Shown one piece after another: positions 15,878-26,384 of a DNA stretch of 50,543 nt. Where the stretch lies: the NCBI RefSeq assembly GCF_900129865.1, contig NZ_FQXD01000022.1, forward strand, positions 1 through 50,543, given 5' to 3'. The notes beneath the pieces were generated by a model. The model made no database searches, was not told where the DNA came from, and saw nothing but the letters and a program-made list of their open reading frames with translations. Each line of letters begins with the position of its first letter. Within the stretch, counting starts at the first letter, position 1. The stretch comes from Virgibacillus chiguensis (GTDB lineage Bacteria > Bacillota > Bacilli > Bacillales > Amphibacillaceae). Made by a program: the position numbers and the translations under genes.

Positions 15878-16258
15878 TTATTTTTCAGGGAAAGAACTGC
15901 GTACAGCTTCATAGACATCATCCACGTTTTTGCCCATACCCGATTCTACTGCGGCAACATATGCTCCTTCTACAATTGGCGCTTCGACTAATTTAATGTC
16001 TTCTTGGTCAGCTATTTCCATAGCCATTTCAGCATTCATTTTTGCACTACCAAGATCATAAAATAATAGTACGCCGCTTCCGCTATTTGCTTTTTCTATG
16101 GCACTGTTAATTTTTTCAATACTCGTACCTATCTCATTGTCCTCCGTTCCTCCAGCCACTTCAATAGGAACTTCTTTCATCACTTGACGAATCAATTCTT
16201 TAGCTCCTTCAGCAATTTTATGGCTATGAGAAATCAACACAATACCTACATAACTCAT
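15878..16258 (-). CDS. dhaM: DhaM, EIIA-type phosphotransfer subunit of dihydroxyacetone kinase
   Basis: A 126-residue EIIA-mannose-like domain. The phosphoacceptor histidine is H11 in VLISHSHKIAEG. It accepts phosphate from HPr and passes it to the ADP bound in DhaL. It is the single-domain form, as in Lactococcus, rather than the longer E. coli DhaM with HPr and EI modules. Its ATG overlaps the dhaL stop as ATGA (16255-16258). Last gene of dhaK-dhaL-dhaM, which lies downstream of glpF-glpK, so triose and glycerol catabolism are grouped. Confidence 0.93.
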   Translation of the reverse strand: MSYVGIVLISHSHKIAEGAKELIRQVMKEVPIEVAGGTEDNEIGTSIEKINSAIEKANSGSGVLLFYDLGSAKMNAEMAMEIADQEDIKLVEAPIVEGAYVAAVESGMGKNVDDVYEAVRSSFPEK

Positions 16259-16881
16259 GCTTTACTATCTCCTTTCCACACTTCTGCTAGAGCTTCAAAA
16301 ATAAAATAAGTAGAAGCTGAACCTGGATCTTGGTGTCCGATCGTTTTTTCTTTAAAATAGGCTGCTCGTCCCTTGGTTGCGGTCATTGCTTTAATTTTTT
16401 CAAGTGCAGCATCTGCGCTTTCCATGAGCCCAGCAGGTGTTGAATGCTCATTATCAGTAAAATAATGTGCGATTGATGCCCACATATCAACCATAGTTTT
16501 CTCGCCTTCTTCTGCTTTACCACGTTGTTTTAACCCATTTACTGCTTCATTTAATGCAGCGCCGAAACTAGTTTGGTCTACAAGTTCTTCACCTTTTAAT
16601 TTCATTGATAGTTTAAGAAAAGCAGTTCCAAACAAAGGACCTGAAGCGCCGCCTACTTTTGACATTAACGTCATTGCGACATCTTTGAACACTTCCGATA
16701 CATTCGTATAAGTAGTTTCTTCCAACTTTGAAGCAACTTCTTGAAACCCTCTAGCCATATTTATTCCGTGGTCACCGTCCCCAATAGGCTGATCCAACGT
16801 TGTTAAATAATCTTTGTTTGTTTGCATTTTTTCATTTGCTTTTTGCATCCATTGAACTGTATTGGTTACATTGAGTTGCAT
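16255..16881 (-). CDS. dhaL: DhaL, ADP-binding subunit of dihydroxyacetone kinase
   Basis: A 208-residue DAK2 domain. The nucleotide and Mg site shows as PIGDGDHGINMARG near residues 28-41, with the aspartates that hold Mg-ADP; SKVGGASGPLFGTAF and the end motif GHQDPGSAS complete the pattern. In the PTS-type enzyme ADP stays bound and is rephosphorylated by DhaM, and the phosphate goes to dihydroxyacetone on DhaK. AGGAGG precedes the ATG. It is 12 bases after dhaK and overlaps dhaM. Confidence 0.93.
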   Translation of the reverse strand: MQLNVTNTVQWMQKANEKMQTNKDYLTTLDQPIGDGDHGINMARGFQEVASKLEETTYTNVSEVFKDVAMTLMSKVGGASGPLFGTAFLKLSMKLKGEELVDQTSFGAALNEAVNGLKQRGKAEEGEKTMVDMWASIAHYFTDNEHSTPAGLMESADAALEKIKAMTATKGRAAYFKEKTIGHQDPGSASTYFIFEALAEVWKGDSKA

Positions 16882-16893
16882 TTTTATTTCCTC

Positions 16894-17889
16894 CTAATTG
16901 CGAAATGCAGGTGCTTCAGACGGAGCTTGTAGTAAAGATTTTAATTCGTCATCTACCTTTAGCAAAGTAACTGAGCAACCCGCCATCTCCAATGATGTCA
17001 TATATTCTCCTACAAATGTTTGAAATACTTCAATACCTTTATCTTTTAACAGGTTTTGCACCTTTTTATTAAGAATAAATAGTTCCATTTCCGGAGTAGC
17101 ACCTAAACCATTAATCATTACCACTACTTCTTGTCCTTTTGGTATGTCTATATCGGTGAAAATTCGTTCTACTAATTCTGTAGCAATCTCATCAGCCGAA
17201 GCGATGTGCTTTCGTTCAATTCCTGGTTCTCCGTGGATACCTATTCCTATCTCCATTTCATTATCTTCTAACTGAAAACTTGGCTTTCCAGCGGCTGGGA
17301 CAGTGCCAGAAGTTAACGCCATACCCATGGATCGCACATTGGCTACAACCTTATCAGCAACACGCTTTACCTCTTGCAATGAGGCGCCACTTTCAGCCAT
17401 AGCCCCAGCTATTTTATGAACGAGTACGGTACCAGCTATACCCCTTCTCCCCGTTGTAAACGAGCTATCTTCTACAGCAACATCATCATTTACAATTACT
17501 TTTTCTACTTGAATACCTTCTGCTTCAGCTAACTCTGCAGCCATTTCAAAGTTAAGTACATCCCCTGTATAGTTTTTAATGACGAGAAAGACGCCTTTTC
17601 CTCCATCTGCTGCTTTAATTCCTTCAAATACTTGGTCAGGCGTTGGTGATGTAAAAACTTCACCTGCAACCGCGCAATCTAACATACCTTTCCCAATATA
17701 TCCCGCATGAGCTGGTTCATGACCGCTCCCCCCACCACTCACTAAACCAACTTTACCTTCTACAGGAGCATCTTTACGAGCGATGACAAGCGTCTCAGGA
17801 ATTACTTTTAATTTGGACGGATAAGCAGCAACTAGACCTTGCACCATATCTTGTACAACTTCATTTGGATTATTAATAATTTTTTTCAT
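16894..17889 (-). CDS. dhaK: DhaK, dihydroxyacetone-binding subunit
   Basis: A 331-residue DAK1-domain protein. It binds dihydroxyacetone covalently through H219 in EIGIGIHGEPG; the SGGGSGHEPAHAG loop at 51-63 forms the other wall of the site. With DhaL and DhaM it makes dihydroxyacetone phosphate at PEP expense via the PTS. AAGGAGG lies 9 bases before the ATG. A weak promoter TTCCAA-N17-TACAAT is possible just upstream, so the operon may be separate from glpFK, which ends 543 bases before. No glycerol dehydrogenase gene is in view. Confidence 0.94.
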   Translation of the reverse strand: MKKIINNPNEVVQDMVQGLVAAYPSKLKVIPETLVIARKDAPVEGKVGLVSGGGSGHEPAHAGYIGKGMLDCAVAGEVFTSPTPDQVFEGIKAADGGKGVFLVIKNYTGDVLNFEMAAELAEAEGIQVEKVIVNDDVAVEDSSFTTGRRGIAGTVLVHKIAGAMAESGASLQEVKRVADKVVANVRSMGMALTSGTVPAAGKPSFQLEDNEMEIGIGIHGEPGIERKHIASADEIATELVERIFTDIDIPKGQEVVVMINGLGATPEMELFILNKKVQNLLKDKGIEVFQTFVGEYMTSLEMAGCSVTLLKVDDELKSLLQAPSEAPAFRN

Positions 17890-18019
17890 TGCTTCATTCC
17901 TCCTTAACTCTATTGTAGTAAAATTTTTTTACACTTGGAAGGCTTTGGAATTTTTGTTTTCAACAATCTTGTGTATAAGTACTTCCCTGAAAGGGTATTA
18001 CTTTTTACCTTAGAAAAAA

Positions 18020-18075
18020 TTGGTTTGTCGCCAAGTCTTATGGCGAAAGCCTTTGTTTTTCTTATACTATAAACC
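18020..18075 (+). repeat. Type-A short intergenic repeat
   Basis: TTGGTTTGTCGC-AAGTCTTATGGCGA then AGCCTTTGTTTTTCTTATACTATAAA, nearly identical to 13894-13955. It stops 17 bases before a type-B element. Confidence 0.6.
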
Positions 18076-18091
18076 CGAACAAAGGCTCGGG

Positions 18092-18288
18092 GCGCCCGGT
18101 TAGCAACGTAGCGACTGGAACGAATCAACTAAAGTTTTAGGAATCATGCCCCTGCAACAGGAGTATGCCGGCTCCCTCCGACAAGCCCGTCTTTAGTCGG
18201 CCTTCCATTTAGAACGAACCGTTGATGACTTAGCTTAGGACAATGGAGTGAAGTCGCCTAGCTGCTGGGCGCTGAAGCCGGACGGGGC
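18092..18288 (+). repeat. Type-B ~195-bp structured intergenic repeat, copy 2
   Basis: Full-length copy with ends GCGCCCGG and CCGGACGG. It differs from copy 1 at roughly 17 positions and one indel by eye. The central hairpin is kept except for one C-A mismatch. The conserved 3' part contains GATGACTTAGCTTAGG and CAATGGAGTGAAG. Confidence 0.75.
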
Positions 18289-18432
18289 CCATTCGGTTAT
18301 TTGGTTACGCCATAGCATCACATTTTATACTTTCTTATCTTTCAAAAAATCTTATGCTTTCCTGTAGTGTAAAAAGAGGTCATGCTTACCCTTAAGATAA
18401 TCCTGACCTCCTTTTTTATACATTTTATACGA

Positions 18433-20773
<2,341 letters not shown>

Positions 20774-21003
20774 AACACCCCTTTGATTTAGACTACATTA
20801 ATTATGGGCTTTAAATATAAATTTCTTTTAGTGAGAGCTTCTCTCTAGTTGTATACTTCTAATGTTGCTACCTTACATTCACTCAGTCCATTCTCATGAC
20901 GAAGTATACTGGTAAGCCTTTTTCCAAACAATTAATAGAAGCACTAGCCTTTTCTAGCTCTCCAACCTTAAAAGTCAGAATTATTTTAATTTTACGGCAA
21001 ACG
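20774..21003 (-). promoter_or_regulatory. Distal part of the glpFK leader
   Basis: About 230 bases between the leader terminator and the glpF start, non-coding. It contains a small GAGAG-AAG-CTCTC hairpin about 50 bases before glpF. Confidence 0.4.
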
Positions 21004-21068
21004 AAAAAAATCCACACCCTTATATGCATATCATTCCCTCAAGAATTATACTATCATAAAGTGTGGAT
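21004..21068 (-). terminator. Terminator-like hairpin in the glpFK leader
   Basis: On the minus strand AGATCCACAC and GTGTGGATTT pair (10 pairs, one G-U) around a loop of about 43 bases, and a run of seven U follows. It lies between the predicted promoter and glpF, so it fits an attenuator. GlpP-dependent antitermination at such a site is known in B. subtilis; no GlpP gene is in the window. Confidence 0.6.
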
Positions 21069-21104
21069 CTCCTATTCTCCGCCACATAATTAACTTATAG
21101 GTTT

Positions 21105-21133
21105 ATATTACTTCACAAAGAAAGCGTTGTCAA
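21105..21133 (-). promoter_or_regulatory. glpFK promoter overlapping a cre-like site
   Basis: TTGACA (21133-21128), 17 bases, TAATAT (21110-21105). Overlapping the -35, TGACAACGCTTTCT matches the CcpA cre pattern TGWAANCGNTNWCA at all but two fixed positions. Catabolite repression of glycerol uptake is therefore likely. Confidence 0.6.
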
Positions 21134-21227
21134 TATTTTTTACTACTTACCTTGATTATAAAAGAGCCCACTTATCGTTCTTTTTTGACATAAACTCATG
21201 TTTTACAACATTACATAAATATGTAAA

Positions 21228-21255
21228 AATAACCAGTTTCAGGCATTTGGTTATT
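21228..21255 (-). terminator. Terminator of the penicillin acylase gene
   Basis: Minus strand AATAACCA / TGGTTATT, an 8-bp stem with a 12-base loop, followed by TTTTTAC. About 30 bases after the acylase stop. Confidence 0.65.
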
Positions 21256-21285
21256 AAAGTTTATTCCCCGGGAAATATTATTCAT

Positions 21286-23664
21286 TTATGGGTACAGTGT
21301 CAATTGCTCTCCTGTCATACTATCCAAATAGGTTGTATGATAATTTCCCTCCACCCAATCTTGTAATTGATCCTGATACCACCGACTTTTCACGTGACCT
21401 GACTGTCCAGGTGCAACGATATGGTAGCCTTTCGATGGCATTTCCATATCTATTACAAACCGCCAAGAAGCGCCATGATCTACAATCCCTGTCTCTTCTT
21501 CAAAACTTGCTGCCATTGGCGTTACATTGCTTCCATCTACTGGAATAGGAGCTTCTTGATTAAAAACATACTCTAAAACAGGATGAACGTTGGAGAGAGG
21601 GTGTTCAAAGTAGACGCGATGGTAATCGCCCCATTTCCACTCTGATATAGGCTCCCCATATTTCCTTTCTAACTCCGTAATAGATTGTTGTAACGAATCC
21701 AATAATATTTGTTGTAAACCTCCATAAGTTTCTAACCATACAGACGATTCTCCTTTTATTGCTTTTCTTAATAAAGCATCTGTCGTCTGTCCCTTCCCCT
21801 TAAATAGATCTAACATGGAATCTGGTATTTCTTGATAAATGATCTTTTCAATATTTTTATACCAATGATGAAATAGTAATGGCTGAGTAGCAGAAGCATC
21901 ATCCTTATAATCCCATTTATCTAACAGATGGAGTGCTTCTGTAGCTTGTTTGGACAGTTCCCTCCCTTCTAATAATTGTAAAAATGCAGGTGTGAGTTCT
22001 TTTGCTTGCATGTTAAAGCTATCCATTTGTAAATCCTGCATGCCTTGAACTGTTATTTTCTCCACACTCTCTAATACTTCTGCAATGCGTTCATAGCGAT
22101 ACGGTTGCGCCCATACATTACTTATATGGTACGGATACTCTTCTGTCGTTATTTTGTTGTTAGCAGTCGCAATATAACCTTTTTCTGGATTAACCATTGT
22201 GGGAAGCTCATCAAACGGAATATAGCCACGCCATTCATTTTCCCTTTGCCAACCTGGAAGTGGGAGCAAGGCATCTTTTCCGTTTTCATAAACTGGAATA
22301 TTCCCATTTGCCTTATAAGCTATTGTTCCGCTATTAGAAGCAAAGACAAAATTTTGCGCGGGGGCTAAGAACTTTTCCAAGCCCTTTTCAAAAGATTCCC
22401 AGTTCTTCGCTTTATTTATTTGTAAAATAGCCTCCAATTCTGTCGTTGCTTCTAATGCAGTCCATTTGAGTGACAGAACATTTTCCTCCCCACTATCTTC
22501 AGCAAATTCGGAGATAACAGGACCATGCCTTGTTTCGACTACTGCATAATCAATCGTTGCTCCGTCTTTCACGGCAATCGGTTCCTGAATAATCCTTGCT
22601 TTTTCCCACTTCCCTTCAAATAAAAACGTCGCTTTAGAATGAGGCTTTCTTTTTTCAAGGTATAATTGCTGCACATCTGGTCCTGTGTTGGTTACTCCCC
22701 ACGCAATTTGTTCATTATGACCTAATATAATTCCTGGAACTCCTGCAAAAATAACACCGCTTACTTGTTGCGTTTCGGTTTGCAACTGCATTTGAATCCA
22801 GATAGATGGAGTCGCTAAGCCCAAATGTGGATCATCTGCTAACATAGGGAACCCAGAAGCTGTTTTTTCACCAGAAACGACCCAATTATTGCTCCCATTA
22901 AATGCTGGCGGAATAATTGCTTGAGATATTTTATCTTCTACAGAAACATATTTTTCTTCCATAATAACAGGCTTTTCTTGAGGATAAGATGGAAATAACT
23001 CATATGCTTTTTCTTCTCCAAATTGTTGTAGCAAGTAATAATTGAACGCTTGCTGCTCCCAGTGACCACCCAAATCAAATGCCATGTATTTACCAATGGT
23101 TAATGAGTCTAGCGGTGTCCATTTTTCTGGTTCAAAGCCCATTAATTTAAATTCAATTGGTAAAGTATTATCTTCCTTCGCTTGTTGCATATAAGCATTG
23201 ACTCCTTTGGCAAACGCCTCCAATACTTCTTTTGCTTCATCAGAGTAAAGGTCGTAAGATTTCTCAGCTGCTCTTCTTAGTCCTAATGTACGAAAATATT
23301 TATCTTGATCAACGGCTGCCTCACCTGCTACCTCACTAATCGTACCGGATGCCTGTCTGCGGGACATATCCATTTGAAATAACCGATATTGTGCTTGAAC
23401 ATACCCTTGTGCTACATATAAATCATGTTCATTTTGCGCCTGTATCTTTGGCACGCCATTGGCATCCGTGATGACGTCCACCTTCTGCTGTAAAACGGAA
23501 AGTTCGATACTTCCCTCTGTTTTTTCAACCAAACGATCCAAGTACATAGTAACAACAAAGAGAGCGATTACAAATAGGAGTGTTATCATTCCAAAAATAA
23601 TGATGGTTATTTTCGTTTTCTTTCTTGTTTGCTTTATGGGCTTTTCCTCCATTCTTTCTTCCAC
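21286..23664 (-). CDS. Penicillin acylase family hydrolase, membrane-anchored
   Basis: A 792-residue Ntn-hydrolase of the penicillin G / acyl-homoserine-lactone acylase family. Residues 18-40 form one hydrophobic anchor after a basic N-terminus, with no lipobox, so the enzyme is probably tethered outside the cell. The autocleavage serine that starts the beta-chain is S258 in NGSNNWVVSG, and the ADDPHLGL block follows. The alpha-chain is residues about 50-235. It cleaves amide-linked acyl groups from penicillins, homoserine lactones or other amides; substrate is unknown. The start is ambiguous: a GTG at 23664 lies close to GGGGAGG, and an ATG follows 4 codons later. Monocistronic. Confidence 0.87.
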   Translation of the reverse strand: MEERMEEKPIKQTRKKTKITIIIFGMITLLFVIALFVVTMYLDRLVEKTEGSIELSVLQQKVDVITDANGVPKIQAQNEHDLYVAQGYVQAQYRLFQMDMSRRQASGTISEVAGEAAVDQDKYFRTLGLRRAAEKSYDLYSDEAKEVLEAFAKGVNAYMQQAKEDNTLPIEFKLMGFEPEKWTPLDSLTIGKYMAFDLGGHWEQQAFNYYLLQQFGEEKAYELFPSYPQEKPVIMEEKYVSVEDKISQAIIPPAFNGSNNWVVSGEKTASGFPMLADDPHLGLATPSIWIQMQLQTETQQVSGVIFAGVPGIILGHNEQIAWGVTNTGPDVQQLYLEKRKPHSKATFLFEGKWEKARIIQEPIAVKDGATIDYAVVETRHGPVISEFAEDSGEENVLSLKWTALEATTELEAILQINKAKNWESFEKGLEKFLAPAQNFVFASNSGTIAYKANGNIPVYENGKDALLPLPGWQRENEWRGYIPFDELPTMVNPEKGYIATANNKITTEEYPYHISNVWAQPYRYERIAEVLESVEKITVQGMQDLQMDSFNMQAKELTPAFLQLLEGRELSKQATEALHLLDKWDYKDDASATQPLLFHHWYKNIEKIIYQEIPDSMLDLFKGKGQTTDALLRKAIKGESSVWLETYGGLQQILLDSLQQSITELERKYGEPISEWKWGDYHRVYFEHPLSNVHPVLEYVFNQEAPIPVDGSNVTPMAASFEEETGIVDHGASWRFVIDMEMPSKGYHIVAPGQSGHVKSRWYQDQLQDWVEGNYHTTYLDSMTGEQLTLYP

Positions 23665-23937
23665 TTTCCTCCCCTGCCTTCATTTAAGATGTAATTTTTT
23701 ATCTACTAAAAAATATAAAAATAGTATCATAAAAAAATCAATAGACCTTTCAAGAACATGTTTTCCTTCGTCTACTACACGACTACATGCACTTTTACGC
23801 TAACGTGCATCAACAAGTCATTCATTAAGTACTTGATTTTAAGAACATAACGTCTTGCTATCCATTGATACGGCAACTATCCCCCCCTATATTTAAATGC
23901 ACGAAGCGACAAACTCCTTCTAAAAGCTGTTGTACAT

Positions 23938-23974
23938 CAAACGCCGTGGTCTTCGTGCAGCCACGGCATGTTTG
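23938..23974. terminator. Strong hairpin downstream of asnO
   Basis: CAAAC-GCCGTGG and CCACGGC-AT-GTTTG pair over 12 bp with a 2-base bulge and an 11-base loop. There is no long U-run on either strand, so it may be a processed 3' structure rather than a simple terminator. Confidence 0.45.
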
Positions 23975-24009
23975 TTCATACATGTTTATTTAAGAACAAA
24001 GACAAGGGG

Positions 24010-24095
24010 GGCACCCGTTTGGCAACGTAGCGAGTGGAACAAATCAACGAAAGTTTTAGGAATCATACCACTAAATTAGGGGTATGCCGAAAAGC
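24010..24095 (+). repeat. Type-B repeat, truncated copy 3 (5' half)
   Basis: Matches the first about 85 bases of copies 1 and 2, starting GGCACCCG. Its hairpin CATACCACTA-AAT-TAGGGGTATG differs from copy 1 by paired changes (T-A to C-G, G-C to A-T, G-U to A-U), which keep the stem. The 3' half is missing. Confidence 0.65.
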
Positions 24096-24115
24096 GTTAG
24101 ATGAAGAATCAATCC

Positions 24116-25963
24116 TTACTCCACCACCTTGACATCATACGTTCTCAACCAGTAATCTATTTGGCAAAGATGAGCAATGAGTTGTGGTCCTTGCATTAAT
24201 TGTCCATACCATGGTTCTTTAAATTCTTTCCCTTCACTTACTAAAATAGCCTCTACTTTTTCCTTATTTAAGAACTCAAATAATCGAGCATCGTCATCGT
24301 CTACTATTTCCCGCATCCATTTTTTCACTGCATTTGTATATGCTGGTTGAAATGTTTTCGGAAAAGGACTTTTTTTACGATAAAGAATGGTCTCTGGTAG
24401 AATGCCTTCCATTGCTTTTCGTAAAATACCTTTTTCTTTCCCTTCCAGTATCTTCATTTCCCATGGTATATTCCACACGTACTCTACTAAACGATGATCC
24501 GCATAAGGCACACGAACTTCTAAACTCGCTCCCATACTCATCCGATCTTTTCGATCCAATAACTGAGCCATAAACCAATGCATATTTAAATAAAACAACT
24601 CTCTTCTACGTGCATCCTCCTCTTTTTCTCCATCCAGGCGTGGTGTTTCATCGATTGTTTCCTGATAACGGGCATACACATATTCTGAGAGCTGTAACTT
24701 CTCCTGCCAGTGAGGATGGAGTAAATCAATACGTGATGACAAAGATCGCATCCATGGAAAACCTGCTTCTTCATCCGTTGGTGGGTGATGAAACCATGGA
24801 TAGCCACCAAATATTTCATCCGCACATTCTCCCGATAAGCTCACCGTAGTTTGCTTTTTAATCTGTTGACAGAACCAGAGTAATGACGAATCTATATCCG
24901 CCATTCCAGGCTGATCTCGTAATTCGACAGCCTTTTTTAAATGGCTTGCTAATGCTTCACCAGAGATAACTTCATTATGATGATTCGTTTGAAAAACGGT
25001 TGCCATCTCCTCAATAAATGGCTGATCCATGGACGGTTGAAATTTGCTTGCCTTAAAATAATCTGCATTTCCTTCATAATCTACAGAAAAAGTAGTGAGC
25101 GCCCCTTCTCCTCGTTCCTGAAAATATTGTGAGGCAATTGCTGTGATAGCACTCGAATCTAAACCACCAGATAAAAAAGTGGATATAGGAACATCAGAAA
25201 CGAGCTGCCGTTGCACTGCATCGATACATAGCTCTCTTACTTTACTTATTGTCTCGGTCATAGAATCTGTATGCGGACGACTGTTTACATTCCAATAGCG
25301 CCATTTTTTAAGACCATTTTTTGAAAAAGTTAATGCGTGACCTGACCGAAGCTCATGCATATTTTTAAATAGGCCATGTCCTGGTGTCCTAGACGGACCA
25401 AGACCAAATATTTCTGCTAAACCAGAACGATCAATTTCCGCTTTTACTTCTTCGTGAGCTAGGATAGCTTTTAGTTCGGAGCCAAAGATAAACTGCCCAT
25501 TTTTTTCTTGAAAAAATAACGGTTTAACCCCCAAGCGATCTCGAGCTATAAACAGTTGTTCTTTTTCTTCATCCCAAATTGCAAATGCAAATATTCCATT
25601 TAAATAATCGACGCATTGTTCTTGCCATTCCAAGTAAGCAGTAAGCAACACTTCGGTATCAGATGTCGTTTCAAAATGATAGTTTTTCTGCCTTAAATCG
25701 CTACGTAGTTCATCCGTATTATATAGTTCACCATTATATATAAGCGTATAAGTATGACGGTTTTTCGCTTTGTGCATTGGTTGCTTTCCACCTTCAATAT
25801 CAATAACTGAAAGCCGCTGATGCCCAAAAGCAACATGTTGATTCATCCATGTATTCGTTTCGTCCGGTCCACGATGTAGCAATGTGTCTGTCATCTGTTC
25901 AAGCATTTTTTCCTTTGCCCGCACATCTCTATTAAAATCCACATAACCTACTATTCCACACAA
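24116..25963 (-). CDS. asnO: Asparagine synthetase (glutamine-hydrolysing), AsnO-like
   Basis: A 615-residue class II glutamine amidotransferase. The start is TTG at 25963 behind GGAGGGTGA, which places the catalytic cysteine at residue 2 (MCGIVGYV). The N-terminal glutaminase has HRGPDE at residues 31-36, and the C-terminal synthetase has the ATP pyrophosphatase loop STFLSGGLDSSAI near residue 260. Length and architecture match Bacillus AsnO (YisO), whose mutants are impaired in sporulation, rather than the shorter AsnB/AsnH. It makes asparagine from aspartate, ATP and glutamine, though some relatives modify cell wall. Monocistronic. No T-box was seen upstream. Confidence 0.88.
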   Translation of the reverse strand: MCGIVGYVDFNRDVRAKEKMLEQMTDTLLHRGPDETNTWMNQHVAFGHQRLSVIDIEGGKQPMHKAKNRHTYTLIYNGELYNTDELRSDLRQKNYHFETTSDTEVLLTAYLEWQEQCVDYLNGIFAFAIWDEEKEQLFIARDRLGVKPLFFQEKNGQFIFGSELKAILAHEEVKAEIDRSGLAEIFGLGPSRTPGHGLFKNMHELRSGHALTFSKNGLKKWRYWNVNSRPHTDSMTETISKVRELCIDAVQRQLVSDVPISTFLSGGLDSSAITAIASQYFQERGEGALTTFSVDYEGNADYFKASKFQPSMDQPFIEEMATVFQTNHHNEVISGEALASHLKKAVELRDQPGMADIDSSLLWFCQQIKKQTTVSLSGECADEIFGGYPWFHHPPTDEEAGFPWMRSLSSRIDLLHPHWQEKLQLSEYVYARYQETIDETPRLDGEKEEDARRRELFYLNMHWFMAQLLDRKDRMSMGASLEVRVPYADHRLVEYVWNIPWEMKILEGKEKGILRKAMEGILPETILYRKKSPFPKTFQPAYTNAVKKWMREIVDDDDARLFEFLNKEKVEAILVSEGKEFKEPWYGQLMQGPQLIAHLCQIDYWLRTYDVKVVE

Positions 25964-26340
25964 ATTAAGTCACCCTCCCTAGATGCATAGAGCCTACAGA
26001 ACAGTTTATGAAAAGATGTAGCAAAATATAACTTACATCTTACATAGTGAAGTGATTCCGTAAAGTTTTTTATTCCTAGCTCAATGGAAGTAGCTCAAAG
26101 TGAACAGGGATGTAGACGACCGTTATTTCTCATCTACACTCGTTCAGCACGCACTTTTTTCCACAATTCTTGAAGTTGAAATGTTACAGCATATACTATC
26201 TAAGATAATCGGTTATGTATCATTAATACACTCCATTCGCTACCACGATCACCACCTTGCTTTTCGCAAACAGTTCCTACCGCAAACACGTTAGCGGCCT
26301 TTCGCCACCAATTTTTCTTCCTTTTCAAGGAGTACAAAAA
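25964..26340. other. asnO upstream region
   Basis: About 380 bases without a gene. A weak type-C repeat core (TTCTTGAAG, then GTTACAGC) lies at 26165-26195. I searched for the T-box word (GGTGGAACCGCG or its complement) and did not find it. No strong promoter could be picked. Confidence 0.35.
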
Positions 26341-26373
26341 AGACAGCCTGTGAAATAGGTTCACAGACTGTCT
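26341..26373 (-). terminator. Terminator of the opp operon
   Basis: On the minus strand a 14-bp stem with one mismatch (AGACAGTCTGTGAA / TTCACAGGCTGTCT) and a 5-base loop is followed by TTTTTT, 12 bases past the oppA stop. Confidence 0.9.
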
Positions 26374-26384
26374 ATCTAAATGCT

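Larger units (their letters stand above)
17890..18432. other. Repeat-filled gap between glpK and dhaK
   Basis: No gene. Nearly all of it is repeats: a type-A unit (18020-18075), a full type-B unit (18092-18288) and a type-A tail (about 18320-18385). A possible dhaK promoter lies in 17905-17945. Confidence 0.5.
23665..24115. other. Gap between acylase and asparagine synthetase genes
   Basis: No gene. It holds the acylase upstream region, a strong hairpin (23938-23974) and a 5'-half type-B repeat (24010-24095). Confidence 0.45.

Noticed and set aside
22105-23803. Plus-strand frames opposite the penicillin acylase gene
   Set aside because: They have no ribosome sites and lie across a conserved Ntn-hydrolase gene.
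25964-26384. Possible T-box riboswitch upstream of asnO
   Set aside because: The conserved GGTGGAACCGCG word or close variants could not be found on the minus strand.
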